From Caulobacteraceae bacterium (GTDB taxonomy: Bacteria > Pseudomonadota > Alphaproteobacteria > Caulobacterales > Caulobacteraceae), in assembly GCA_947475875.1 (NCBI GenBank), contig CANJME010000003.1, forward strand, positions 62,001-126,000: DNA of 64,000 bases. The letters run 5' to 3'. The position numbers were made by a program, and so were the translations under genes. The notes below the pieces were generated by a model. That model was not told the DNA's origin. It searched no databases and saw only the letters and a program-made list of their open reading frames with translations. Shown here in pieces: positions 26,208 through 34,214 of the stretch. The stretch's first letter is position 1; every line of letters begins with the position of its first letter.

Positions 26208-27713
26208 TTACGGCAAGCCGAGCTTCGACCACTTTTCGGTGACCGTTTGCACCACCTCGGGGTCCATGGCGATTTTCTGGCCCCAGTCGCGGTGGGTTTC
26301 GGGGGGCAGTTTGTTGGTGGCGTCGAGGCCGATCTTCGATCCCAGGCCGCTCTCGGGACTGGCGAAATCAAGGTAGTCGATGGGCGTGCCTTCGATGACG
26401 GTGATGTCGCGGGCCGGATCCATGCGGGTGGAGAGCGCCCACATCACGTCTTTCCAGTTCCTGGCGTCGATGTCGTCGTCCACGACGATGACCCACTTGG
26501 TGTACATGAACTGGCGAAGGTAGCTCCAGACCGCCATCATTACGCGCTTGGCGTGGCCGGGGTAGCGCTTCTTCATCGAGACCACGGCGATGCGGTAGGA
26601 ACAGCCCTCGGGCGGCAGCCAGAAGTCGACGATCTCGGGGAACTGCTGCTGGAAGAGCGGGATGAACACCTCGTTGAGCGCCTCACCAAGAACGCTGGGC
26701 TCGTCGGGCGGGCGGCCGGTGTAGGTGGTCAGGTAAATCGGTTTCTTCCGCATGGTGATCGCGGTCACCTGGAAGACGGGGAACTTCTCGACCGAATTGT
26801 AATAGCCGGTGTGGTCGCCGAACGGACCTTCATCCTCGTATTCGTCGAGCAGCACGTGGCCCTCGATGACGATTTCCGCCTGGGCCGGCACCAGCAGGGG
26901 CACGGTTTTCGCCTTGACCAATTCGACCTTGGCGTCGCGCAGCAGGCCGGCGAACTGGTACTCGGATAGTGTGTCGGGAACCGGCGTCACCGCCGCGAGG
27001 ATCACGCCCGGGTCGGCGCCGAGAACGGCGCAGGCGGGTAGGGGTTCGCGCTTTCCCGCCTGTTTGTGGCGGGCGTAGTGCTGGGCGCCGCCGCGGTGGG
27101 CGAGCCAGCGCATAATGCAGCGGTCCTTGCCGATCACCTGCATCCGGTAGATGCCGAGATTGAAGTCGTCTTCGCGGGACGTGCCTGGCCCCTTGGTGAC
27201 GACCAGCGGCCAGGTAATCAGCGGCCCGGCATCGCCCGGCCAGCACGTCTGGATCGGCAGTTTCGAAAGGTCGATCTGGTCGCCGGTCAGCACGACCTCC
27301 TGCACCGGCGCCGAACGCACGGTCTTTGGCCGCATGCTCATGACGGTCTTCATCAGCGGCAGCATTTTTGCGGCGTCAGCTACGCCGCGCGGCGGTTCGG
27401 GCTGGCGCAGGAAGGCCAGCAGGTCGCCGACTTCGCGCAGGTCGGCGGCGGTCTCCCGCGCCTTGCCGCCAAGGGTCACACCCATGGCCACGCGTTTGAC
27501 GGTCCCGAAGAGGTTGGCGAGGCATGGGATGTCGGACACCTGGCCATCGGCCCGCACCGGGTTTTCGAACAGTACGGCGGGCCCGCCCGTACGGACCAGG
27601 CGGTCGCAGATCTCGGTCATCTCCAGAACGGTCGAGACGGGCTCGGTCACCCGCACCAGTTCCCCGGCGGCGTCCAGCTTGTCGATGAAGTCGCGCAAGG
27701 AGCGGTAGGCCAT
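26208..27713 (-). CDS. ubiD: UbiD family decarboxylase (4-hydroxy-3-polyprenylbenzoate decarboxylase)
   Basis: The 501-residue product opens [22 protein letters not shown] and holds [38 protein letters not shown], a prenyl-FMN-binding stretch typical of UbiD, and [11 protein letters not shown]-like [19 protein letters not shown]. It removes the carboxylate in ubiquinone synthesis with prenylated FMN made by UbiX, which is not in the window. Length matches the ~490-residue norm. UbiA is encoded 1.2 kb upstream on the same strand. Confidence 0.96.
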   Translation of the reverse strand: MAYRSLRDFIDKLDAAGELVRVTEPVSTVLEMTEICDRLVRTGGPAVLFENPVRADGQVSDIPCLANLFGTVKRVAMGVTLGGKARETAADLREVGDLLAFLRQPEPPRGVADAAKMLPLMKTVMSMRPKTVRSAPVQEVVLTGDQIDLSKLPIQTCWPGDAGPLITWPLVVTKGPGTSREDDFNLGIYRMQVIGKDRCIMRWLAHRGGAQHYARHKQAGKREPLPACAVLGADPGVILAAVTPVPDTLSEYQFAGLLRDAKVELVKAKTVPLLVPAQAEIVIEGHVLLDEYEDEGPFGDHTGYYNSVEKFPVFQVTAITMRKKPIYLTTYTGRPPDEPSVLGEALNEVFIPLFQQQFPEIVDFWLPPEGCSYRIAVVSMKKRYPGHAKRVMMAVWSYLRQFMYTKWVIVVDDDIDARNWKDVMWALSTRMDPARDITVIEGTPIDYLDFASPESGLGSKIGLDATNKLPPETHRDWGQKIAMDPEVVQTVTEKWSKLGLP

Positions 27714-27785
27714 GGCGGAGCTATAGCGGAGGGGCTGGTGAATCCAAATCGCGCCCGCGGCTTACCCGCGCCTTCGGCGCGGTTG

Positions 27786-27916
27786 AAATAAGTACACGGA
27801 GGTCACGGAGCCCTCGGGCGAGCCCGAGGGCATGCACAGAGATCGCGGATTTCTCAGAGCCAGCTCTGACCCTCCGTGTCCTCCGTGTCTCCTCCGTGAT
27901 CTCCGTGTACTTATTT
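27786..27916. repeat. 131-bp MITE-like element with CACGGAG-type terminal inverted repeats
   Basis: The left end (27786-27809, starting AAATAAGTACACGGAGGTC) matches the inverted right end (27893-27916) over 24 bases with one mismatch. The same arm sequence bounds the gene-bearing element at 29919-30398. Inside lies a perfect 10-bp stem with GA loop (27810-27819 with 27822-27831) and CACAGAGATCGCGGA (27835-27849), nearly identical to 29949-29963 of the larger element. It has no gene. It looks like an internally deleted derivative. A TTG flanks both sides, possibly by chance. Confidence 0.8.
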
Positions 27917-27954
27917 TTGATGCGCGCTCCGCGCGCGTGACTAGGATTTCGTAG

Positions 27955-28302
27955 TCAGGATTTCAGGCCCGCCTCGTAGTCCTTCAGCCACTTCTTGGGC
28001 GCATGCTTGCGCCAGGTGCGCATCAGGAAGGCGCGCAGCTGTTCGGGTTCCACCGAGGCGATCCGCACCAGCACATAGGGCCAGTCGCGGTAGTGGGCGG
28101 TGAAGTGGAACGTGTCAGGATCGATCTGGCAAAGCATGTCGCGCTCATCGATCGGCACCGAGCCGATCACCAGGCTCTCGTCGTCGCGGCGCAGGCGCGT
28201 GAAAAATTTTCCGAAGCATTTGTACGAGGGGTGGCCGTAGCTGGTTCCTTCGACGACTTCCGGGAAGGCCATGATCAGGGTGTGGACTTCGTCCTTCCTC
28301 AC
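27955..28302 (-). CDS. MmcQ/YjbR family DNA-binding protein
   Basis: The 115-residue product starts at a GTG (28300-28302) that overlaps the methyltransferase stop as GTGA. Pattern: VHTLIMAFPEVVEGTSYGHPSYK, FFTRLRRDDESLVI, and a C-terminal LRAFLMRTWRKHAPKKWLKDYE. YjbR-type proteins have a MotA/CyaY-like double-wing fold and are thought to bind DNA; physiological targets are unknown. It is the last gene of the ubiA-methyltransferase operon. Confidence 0.88.
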   Translation of the reverse strand: MRKDEVHTLIMAFPEVVEGTSYGHPSYKCFGKFFTRLRRDDESLVIGSVPIDERDMLCQIDPDTFHFTAHYRDWPYVLVRIASVEPEQLRAFLMRTWRKHAPKKWLKDYEAGLKS

Positions 28303-28949
28303 GCGATGAAACTCCAGACACCCGTCTTTTTCACTTCCATGTCCTCAAGTTCCCGGGTGGTCGCGACCTGATACTCGGCCAGCTTCGTCATGCCGTCCTT
28401 CGGAAAATACGTCCTTCCGGGGTCGCCGACCAATACGGTTGAGCCAGTGTCCCTCGCCGCCTTGAGCCAGGCCACGACCCGTTCGGCCAGGGGTTTTTCG
28501 TAGCAAATGTCGCCGGCCAGAACGACGTCCGCGGCCGGGCAGGGCGCGTCGAGCAGATTGGTGGATGTAAAGTCGCAGGAAACCCCATTGGCTGCGGCGT
28601 TCAGCGAAAGCGCCGCGCCGCAGAACTCGTCGATATCGGCGGCCAGCACATGCGCCGCGCCGGCCTTCATGGCGGCGATGGCGACGATGCCGGAGCCGGA
28701 CGCGAAGTCGACAACCCGTTTGCCGGCGACGATGTCCGGATTGTCGAGGATGTGGCGGGCCAACGCCTGCCCACCGGCCCAGGCGAAGGCCCAGAACGGG
28801 GGCGGTAGGCCCATCTGGCCGAGTTCTTCCTCGGTCTTGCGCCAGATTGGCGTGATCTCGTCGGCCAGGTGCAAAACCAGTTCCGGCGTATGCGGTGGAG
28901 TTTGCAGACGGGTGTTGGCGAGGATGAAGGCCTCGCAGCCCTCGATCAC
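28299..28949 (-). CDS. class I SAM-dependent methyltransferase, ETFB lysine-methyltransferase type
   Basis: The 216-residue product has PPFWAFAWAGGQALARHIL, the SAM-binding motif VVDFASGSGIVAIAAMKAG, an acidic LAADID, and VLAGDICYEKP, as in the COG3897 group. The Agrobacterium member of this family trimethylates lysine of the electron-transfer flavoprotein beta subunit. Assigning that substrate here is inference. The GTG at 28947-28949 overlaps the ubiA stop as GTGA, and its stop overlaps the YjbR start, so the three genes are translationally coupled. No ETF genes are in the window. Confidence 0.85.
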   Translation of the reverse strand: MIEGCEAFILANTRLQTPPHTPELVLHLADEITPIWRKTEEELGQMGLPPPFWAFAWAGGQALARHILDNPDIVAGKRVVDFASGSGIVAIAAMKAGAAHVLAADIDEFCGAALSLNAAANGVSCDFTSTNLLDAPCPAADVVLAGDICYEKPLAERVVAWLKAARDTGSTVLVGDPGRTYFPKDGMTKLAEYQVATTRELEDMEVKKTGVWSFIA

Positions 28950-29875
28950 AGCACGCCCGCGGCGCCGGGCCACAGACCCGCGACGAGGCCGGCGAAGACG
29001 ATCAGTCCGGCCGCGCGGTTGGATTTGAAGAGTTTGAGGGCGAGCGCCGGGTCGTCTGTTCGCACCCGGCTGGCTTGCCACGAGAGGTGCAGCGCGAAGA
29101 GGCCGGCGAAGGGCAGGAAAAGCGGGCCGATGCCGCCGGCCCGGGCAGCCGCGACAACCAGCGTGGCCGCGACGGTGTAAAAGGCCAGGACGCCCCAACG
29201 GGCCCGCTCGCCCAGCCGCCGCGCCGATGACTTCACTCCGACCAGGGCGTCATCCTCGATGTCCTGGATGGCGTAGGTGGTGTCGTATCCCAGGGTCCAG
29301 GCAATGCCCGAAGCGTAGAGAAGGACAGCGGCGACATCGATCCTGCCGCTTGCCGCCGCATAACCCACCATGGCCCCCCAGTTGAAGGTCAGACCCAGCC
29401 ATGCCTGAGGCCACCAGGTGATCCTCTTCATGAACGGATAGGCCGCGACCAGCGCCAGCGAGCCTACGCCAAGCAGGATGGCGACCGGGCCGAGGGTGAC
29501 AAGAATGCCCACCGAGATGACGCAGCAGGCCGCCAGAAACGCCCAGGCCTGCTTGACGCTGATCTGTCCCGACGGGATCGGCCGGGCGGCGGTGCGAGCC
29601 ACCCTGGCGTCGATATCGCGGTCGACGATGTCGTTGTAGGCGCACCCCGCCGCCCGCATCAGCGCCGCGCCTATGGCGAAGGCGATCAGCAGCCAGGGGC
29701 TGGGCCATTTGTGCTGCGATGACGCCGCCAGCGCGATCCCCTGCCAGCCGGGCAGCATGAGAAGCCAGATCCCGATCGGCCGATCAAACCGCCCCAGTTT
29801 CAGCCAAGGCCGCAAGCTTGGCGGCGCAAGGCGATCCACCCAGTTGGCGGGCGCGGCGTCGGGAAGGGCGGTCAT
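28946..29875 (-). CDS. ubiA: 4-hydroxybenzoate polyprenyltransferase
   Basis: The 309-residue product is a polytopic membrane protein with about eight helices. It carries the first Asp-rich motif NDIVDRDIDARVART (near residue 80) and the second, YAIQDIEDDALVGVKSSA. These bind the Mg-prenyl diphosphate, which is transferred to 4-hydroxybenzoate in ubiquinone synthesis. The N-terminal DRLAPPSLRPWLKLGRFDRPIG is typical. I chose the ATG at 29875; a longer frame to 29920 enters the neighbouring repeat and is probably not used. Confidence 0.95.
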   Translation of the reverse strand: MTALPDAAPANWVDRLAPPSLRPWLKLGRFDRPIGIWLLMLPGWQGIALAASSQHKWPSPWLLIAFAIGAALMRAAGCAYNDIVDRDIDARVARTAARPIPSGQISVKQAWAFLAACCVISVGILVTLGPVAILLGVGSLALVAAYPFMKRITWWPQAWLGLTFNWGAMVGYAAASGRIDVAAVLLYASGIAWTLGYDTTYAIQDIEDDALVGVKSSARRLGERARWGVLAFYTVAATLVVAAARAGGIGPLFLPFAGLFALHLSWQASRVRTDDPALALKLFKSNRAAGLIVFAGLVAGLWPGAAGVL

Positions 29876-29918
29876 GATTGGCGGTATAGCGAGATACGAT
29901 GCAGGCGGCGAGGTGAGC

Positions 29919-30398
29919 AAAATAAGTACACGGAGGTCACGGAGGAGACACAGAGATCACGGAGTTCGTGGCTCACAGAACCCTGCGGCGAATGCCCTGC
30001 TTAAGCACGGGCACATTGAAATTGATAAGGTAGCCAAGTCTTCGGCCGGACAGGCGCAGATAGGTCAAGAGCTGCGCCTCGTGGACCGCCGCCAATTGTT
30101 CAACTGCTTTGACCTCCACGACGACCAAATCGTCGACGAGCAGATCGATGCGGTAGCCAATGTCAATTCGCACCTCACCCAACACGGCCGGCAACGCGAG
30201 TTGCCGGTCAACCTTGTGTCCGTCCTTTGTCAATTCGTGAGCGAGGAACGCTTCGTAAGCATTTTCAAGCAACCCTGGCCCAAAAGTTCGGCGCACGTTG
30301 AGTGCCGCTCCGAGCACTGCAGTACCGATCTCGTCGACCGCACTCAGATCTTCTCCGTGAACTCCGTGCATCCTCCGTGACCTCCGTGTACTTATTTT
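29919..30398. mobile_element. 480-bp element: perfect 28-bp terminal inverted repeats around a GxxExxY gene
   Basis: The left arm 29919-29946 begins AAAATAAGTACACGGAGGTC and is an exact inverted copy of 30371-30398. Imperfect CACGGAG/CACAGAG units extend each arm inward to about 45 bases. The only gene inside (29973-30371, minus) starts with the last bases of the right arm. A non-coding relative with the same ends lies at 27786-27916. No obvious target-site duplication is seen (gagc on the left, tcaa on the right). No transposase of a known type is inside. Mobility is inferred from the arms and the second copy. Confidence 0.75.
29973..30371 (-). CDS. GxxExxY protein with PD-(D/E)xK-like motif
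   Basis: The 132-residue product carries the defining motif at G33-x-x-E36-x-x-Y39 (FGPGLLENAYEAFL). A nuclease-like signature follows: D76 (YRIDLLVDD), then E86-V-K88 (VVVEVKAVE), then QLLTYLRLSG and LGYLINFN. This family belongs to the PD-(D/E)xK clan, but no activity is established that I know of. The ATG lies at 30369-30371, within the right inverted repeat, and the first residues (MHGVHGED) are translated repeat units. The CGGAGG units of the repeat also supply Shine-Dalgarno-like sequence nine bases upstream. Nearly all of the 480-bp element is this gene. Confidence 0.9.
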   Translation of the reverse strand: MHGVHGEDLSAVDEIGTAVLGAALNVRRTFGPGLLENAYEAFLAHELTKDGHKVDRQLALPAVLGEVRIDIGYRIDLLVDDLVVVEVKAVEQLAAVHEAQLLTYLRLSGRRLGYLINFNVPVLKQGIRRRVL

Positions 30399-30578
30399 TC
30401 AAAAAGAACAAAAAAAGAACAATTATTGCTTGGTCAAGCCACGCCTCAACGTTTCGTGGGCATTTTGGCCACAGGCGTCACTAATTCGCATAACGCGGGT
30501 AACTTCGCTCGCCAGGCGAGGCGACTTCATATATTCGGGCCGGCTTTTTTCTGCAGATCAGGCCCCATCAGGCACACC
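30399..30578. other. AT-rich gap upstream of the second ABC exporter
   Basis: The first 30 bases after the element are A-rich (AAAAAGAAC and AAAAAAAGAAC repeats), unlike the surrounding GC-rich DNA. The gap should contain the promoter of the exporter gene; I see no clear boxes. Confidence 0.4.
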
Positions 30579-32372
30579 ATGAGCGACACCACTTTTGACG
30601 ATGAGGACGACGAAAGGCGTCCCCGGCTTTTGACCAACAGCCAGCTGATGGGCTTCATCGCCCGCCGCTGGATGGACCACCCGCGCCGGTTCTTCATCAT
30701 GACCAGCCTCTTCGCGCTGGCGACCTTCTGCGAGCTCGCCATTCCCTGGGCGGCGGGCGGGCTGGTCGACGCGGTCTCCGCGGTTGAGCGCGTGTCCGCC
30801 GCCGCCTGGTCGGCCTGGGCCACGCTCGCTGTCATCTACATCGCCTATTACACGACCCGCACCTTCGCCTTCCGCAACATGAACCAGTTCAGTTCGCGGA
30901 ACATGGAAAAGCTGATCACCGACGGCTTTACACGCGTGCAGGCGTTCTCGGCCGACTGGCATGCCTCGACTTTCGCCGGCGCTACGGTGCGCAAGGTGAC
31001 GCGCGCCATGTGGGGTTTTGACGCCGCAACAGACGGCATCCTGCTGATGCTGGGTCCGACGGTGATCGTGCTGACGGGCTTGGTAATCACCATCAGCCTG
31101 CGCTGGCCGATCGTCGGGCTCTATGCGGCCGGGCTGATCGGCGGCTTTGTCGCCTTCCAGCTGATCATGATGAAGCACTTCATCCGGCCGGTGAACCTGA
31201 CCTCCAATGCGCTCGACACCCGCATCGGCGCGAGCCTGGCCGACGCCATCAGCGCCAATCCGGTGGTCAAGGGCTTCGGCGCCGAGGAACGCGAAGAGGC
31301 GCGGTTCGCGGCGCTGGCCCGCACCTGGCAGCAGGCGGTCGCGCGCACCTGGAACCGCTTCAACATCGTCGGCATGTGCTCAAACGTCATGATGGTGCTG
31401 CTGCAGGGCGGCCTGACCGGCCTGCTCATCTGGCGCTGGACCAAGGGCGAGGCCTCGCCAGGTGATGTGGCCTTCGCCATCACCTCGTTCATGCTGATGC
31501 AGAGCTACCTGCGCAATTTCAACGAGATCACCCGCACCCTGCAAAAAGGGTTCGACGACGTGCTGGACGTCGCCCAGTTCCTGCGCACCGACCCGCAGCT
31601 GGCCGACCAACCCGGCGCGCCGGCTTTCCGTGGCCTGTCCGGTGAGATCGTCTTTGAAGACGTGCGGTTCGGCTATCAAAACCAGGCGCAGGATCTCTAT
31701 CAGGACTTCTCCCTGGTGATCCGGCCGGGTGAGCGGATCGCACTCGTTGGCCCCACGGGCGCCGGCAAGTCGACCTTCGTCAAGCTGATCCAACGGCTCT
31801 ATGACCTGCAGGCCGGCCGCATCGTCATTGACGGCCAGGACATCTCGCAGGTGTCGCAAGGCTCCCTGCGCCGGGCCATCGCCACGGTGCCGCAGGACCC
31901 GGCGCTGTTTCACCGCTCGATCGCCGAGAATATCGCCTATGCGCGGCCCGATGCGACCCAGGACGAAATCGAACTGGCGGCCCGCCGGGCCCGCGCGCAT
32001 GACTTCATCGCCGTGCTGCCGAAAGGCTACGACACCCTGGTCGGCGAGCGGGGGGTGAAACTCTCCGGCGGCGAGCGCCAGCGGGTGGCGATCGCGCGCG
32101 CCTTCCTCGCCGACGCGCCGATCCTGGTTCTGGACGAGGCGACCTCATCGCTCGACGTCGCCACCGAGCGGCAGGTGCAGGCTGCGACCGAGGAGTTGAT
32201 GAAGGGCCGCACCACCATCGTCATCGCCCACCGCCTGTCGACCATCCGCTCGGCCGACCGCATCCTGGTGTTCGAAGACGGCCGCATCGTCGAAGAAGGC
32301 CGCCACGCCGACCTGGTGGCGCGGGGCGGGGCGTATGCGCGCCTGCACGCGGTGACGGAAGGGACGGGGTGA
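30579..32372 (+). CDS. ABC exporter, fused membrane and ATPase domains
   Basis: The 597-residue product has an acidic start (MSDTTFDDEDDERRPRLLT), six membrane helices to about residue 330, and an ATPase domain: GPTGAGKST, VPQDPALFHRSIAENIAYA, LSGGERQRV, ILVLDEATSSLD and IAHRLSTI. It is a type IV (MsbA/multidrug-like) homodimeric exporter half with no substrate hint. It is distinct from the MsbA-like exporter at 21.6 kb and lies outside the lipid A block. I chose the ATG at 30579 over earlier in-frame starts because the earlier part is not protein-like. Its stop overlaps the next start (GTGATG). Confidence 0.92.
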   Translation: MSDTTFDDEDDERRPRLLTNSQLMGFIARRWMDHPRRFFIMTSLFALATFCELAIPWAAGGLVDAVSAVERVSAAAWSAWATLAVIYIAYYTTRTFAFRNMNQFSSRNMEKLITDGFTRVQAFSADWHASTFAGATVRKVTRAMWGFDAATDGILLMLGPTVIVLTGLVITISLRWPIVGLYAAGLIGGFVAFQLIMMKHFIRPVNLTSNALDTRIGASLADAISANPVVKGFGAEEREEARFAALARTWQQAVARTWNRFNIVGMCSNVMMVLLQGGLTGLLIWRWTKGEASPGDVAFAITSFMLMQSYLRNFNEITRTLQKGFDDVLDVAQFLRTDPQLADQPGAPAFRGLSGEIVFEDVRFGYQNQAQDLYQDFSLVIRPGERIALVGPTGAGKSTFVKLIQRLYDLQAGRIVIDGQDISQVSQGSLRRAIATVPQDPALFHRSIAENIAYARPDATQDEIELAARRARAHDFIAVLPKGYDTLVGERGVKLSGGERQRVAIARAFLADAPILVLDEATSSLDVATERQVQAATEELMKGRTTIVIAHRLSTIRSADRILVFEDGRIVEEGRHADLVARGGAYARLHAVTEGTG

Positions 32373-33025
32373 TGGCCGCATCGGTCATCGGCCCCGGCTG
32401 GCAGGACGCGCTCAGCCAAAGCCCATACCGCCTGAGGTTCGAGCTCGGCGGTGAAATGCTATCGAACATTGAGCAGCCCGTTGAGCGGTTTGTTCAGGCG
32501 TTCGACCGCGCGCGGGCGATCATCGGCGAGGTCTTTGCCAAGTCTCAGTCTGAGATCGGCGTGATCGGATTTTGGCCTCTCGAAGAAGACCAACTCTTCG
32601 CGCCCCCGTTCAAGCCCGGCGAGACCGGTCTCGATTGCCTCAAGCGACTCGGCTTTCCCGATTTCGCACCGATCTCGACTTGGAGGGCGCATCCCAAGTG
32701 GGTGGCGGAAGAAGACAAGAACGAGGACTCGCTCTTCGATTGGCATGCCTATGACCTGACTGGCCGCAGTACGGTCCGCGACATCCTCATCTGGGGTGCG
32801 GTGGCGTGCGAAATGCCAATCCAGCCCTGGGCGCCGGTCGTCGCATATATGTTCGATCCGGACGCCTCGATTGAAGCGTTCGTCTACGACGACCGTGGAA
32901 TGGATGTGACCGCCCTTACAGCCGAGGCGCTTTTGCCGCTCTACCGACGTTACGATGCGTGGCTGTTGGACTACGACCGCCCAAGAATGGCGGAAGCTTT
33001 TGGACCCCAGGTCTTGAGTGACTAG
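32372..33025 (+). CDS. DUF3885 domain protein
   Basis: The 217-residue product reads SPYRLRFELGGEML, VQAFDRARAIIGEVFA, EIGVIGFWPLEEDQL, and a C-terminal FVYDDRGMDVTALTAEALLPLYRRYDAWLLDYDR. The RFELGG opening and YDDRGMDV end match the DUF3885 pattern found in immunity-like and stand-alone proteins. Function is unknown. A GTG at 32369 directly before the ATG could also start translation. Codon use is slightly less GC-biased than neighbours, and the gene overlaps the ABC exporter stop by 1 bp. Confidence 0.72.
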   Translation: MAASVIGPGWQDALSQSPYRLRFELGGEMLSNIEQPVERFVQAFDRARAIIGEVFAKSQSEIGVIGFWPLEEDQLFAPPFKPGETGLDCLKRLGFPDFAPISTWRAHPKWVAEEDKNEDSLFDWHAYDLTGRSTVRDILIWGAVACEMPIQPWAPVVAYMFDPDASIEAFVYDDRGMDVTALTAEALLPLYRRYDAWLLDYDRPRMAEAFGPQVLSD

Positions 33026-33057
33026 ACCGGGCGGGCCGATCCGGCGACTGTGCGGGG

Positions 33058-33339
33058 GTGAACAGCCCGCCCGCGCGCCGTCGAAAACTACATCCCGCCG
33101 CCCGCACGGCGCTCGATGCCCTCGGCGCGGTCTGTGTGGTGCTGGGGACCATCGGCATATTCGTGCCGTTCGTCTGGCCGACCTTTGAGTTCTATCTGGT
33201 CGCGGTGCTGTGTTTCCTGAAGACACGCCCGGGCGCGGTGCGTCCCCTGTTGCGGGTTCCCAAGGTCGGCAAGGCGGTGATCTGGTTCCTGCGCTGGCGG
33301 CCGTTTGGCGGGAAAAAGAAGAAGCGCGGTTCAGCCTGA
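33058..33339 (+). CDS. small YbaN/DUF454-like membrane protein
   Basis: The 93-residue product starts with a GTG. After a basic N-terminus it has LDALGAVCVVLGTIGIFVPFVWPTFEFYLVAVLCFLKT in two hydrophobic helices, then RPLLRVPKVGKAVIWFLRW and a Lys-rich tail. The G-x-x-G-I-F-x-P-x-x-P-T-x-x-F pattern with a PKVGKAV segment resembles DUF454/YbaN inner-membrane proteins. The match is imperfect and function is unknown. It overlaps the convergent gene at 33331 by 9 bp. Confidence 0.65.
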   Translation: MNSPPARRRKLHPAARTALDALGAVCVVLGTIGIFVPFVWPTFEFYLVAVLCFLKTRPGAVRPLLRVPKVGKAVIWFLRWRPFGGKKKKRGSA

Positions 33340-33636
33340 AGTCAGGCGCCGCTGGTTGGCGCGGACCTTGCGCCGATAGTGCCGCACGGCCGTGCGAGTA
33401 GCCGATACCGGGGTCATCCCCATGGCGCCGGACATCGCTTTGACCTGCAGGGCGCCGAGAGCTTCGATCTTTTCGCCGATCATGCGGCCGGTCTCGGCCT
33501 GGGCGCCCGGCCCGCCGGCGGCGAGCTTTAAGGTTCTAAGGCCGATGACCGCTGAAGCCTCGAGGCTGAGCGCCCACATGTCAAAGCCAAGGCTGAAAGC
33601 CTGATGGGGCGAAAACAGATTGGGGATTCGGGACAT
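33331..33636 (-). CDS. hypothetical helical protein
   Basis: The 101-residue product (FSLGFDMWALSLEASAVIGLRTLKLAAGG, GEKIEALGALQVKAMSGAMG, ATRTAVRHYRRKVRANQRRL) is predicted to be mostly amphipathic helix with a basic C-terminus. The pattern is like small phasin-type or granule-associated proteins, which is a loose resemblance only. The ATG at 33636 was chosen over a longer frame because family-like sequence begins near it. It follows the membrane-protein gene at 33672 on the same strand and may be co-transcribed. Confidence 0.62.
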   Translation of the reverse strand: MSRIPNLFSPHQAFSLGFDMWALSLEASAVIGLRTLKLAAGGPGAQAETGRMIGEKIEALGALQVKAMSGAMGMTPVSATRTAVRHYRRKVRANQRRLTSG

Positions 33637-33671
33637 GATTTTGGAACGGTGCGCCAAAGCAGAGGTTCCGT

Positions 33672-34214
33672 CTATAGCGGCGGCGCCTTGGGATCGAAGC
33701 TTCTGCGCCGCCAGGCCGAAAGCCAGGGCAGAGGGCACAGCAACAGCAACAGAACGAAAACCAGTCGGGACGAGAGGTCCGCCCCCAGGGCCGGTTGACC
33801 GGAGGCGACCGTCGCGACCAGCACCAGGATCACCCCGCCGGCCAGGATCGCGAGTACGCCGCCATAGATGCCGGCGGCCGGGCGGTCGGAGAGCATGAAG
33901 GCGGCTTTCGGCGCAGCCTGGGCGGCCTGCGCCAAGACCGCCTGCGCAAAGGGCGTGAAGGTGTCGGACTGGTCGACCCTGAGGCCAAACCGGGCGTAGC
34001 TGTGCGAGCTGATCGCCACGCGGCGGCGGCGAAAGCCGAGCACCAGAATCTGTTCGCCCGGCGCCATGCGGTCCGCGCCATTCACCAGTTGCGCGCGCCG
34101 CAGGTCTTTCAGGGTGAAATGGGCCTTGCGGGGGCCATCTTCGCTCAGAACGCCGTCCTCGAGCCGGAAGATCGTCGGCTTGCCCAACGCGCCCCGGCGA
34201 ACCTCGTAGATCAC
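33672..34214 (-). CDS. hypothetical membrane protein with two C-terminal helices
   Basis: The 180-residue product has a soluble N-terminal domain of about 110 residues with beta-rich character (MIYEVRRGALGKPTIFRLEDG, VLGFRRRRVAISSHSYARFGLRVD) and two membrane helices, YGGVLAILAGGVILVLVATVAS and LVFVLLLLLCPLPWLSAW. The start is a GTG that overlaps the folB stop as GTGA, so it is translated from the folB transcript. No family recognised. Confidence 0.75.
   Translation of the reverse strand: MIYEVRRGALGKPTIFRLEDGVLSEDGPRKAHFTLKDLRRAQLVNGADRMAPGEQILVLGFRRRRVAISSHSYARFGLRVDQSDTFTPFAQAVLAQAAQAAPKAAFMLSDRPAAGIYGGVLAILAGGVILVLVATVASGQPALGADLSSRLVFVLLLLLCPLPWLSAWRRRSFDPKAPPL

Noticed and set aside
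27783-27919. TTG on both sides of the 131-bp element as a 3-bp target duplication
   Set aside because: Three matching bases are expected often by chance, and the 480-bp relative shows no matching duplication, so it is not counted as evidence.
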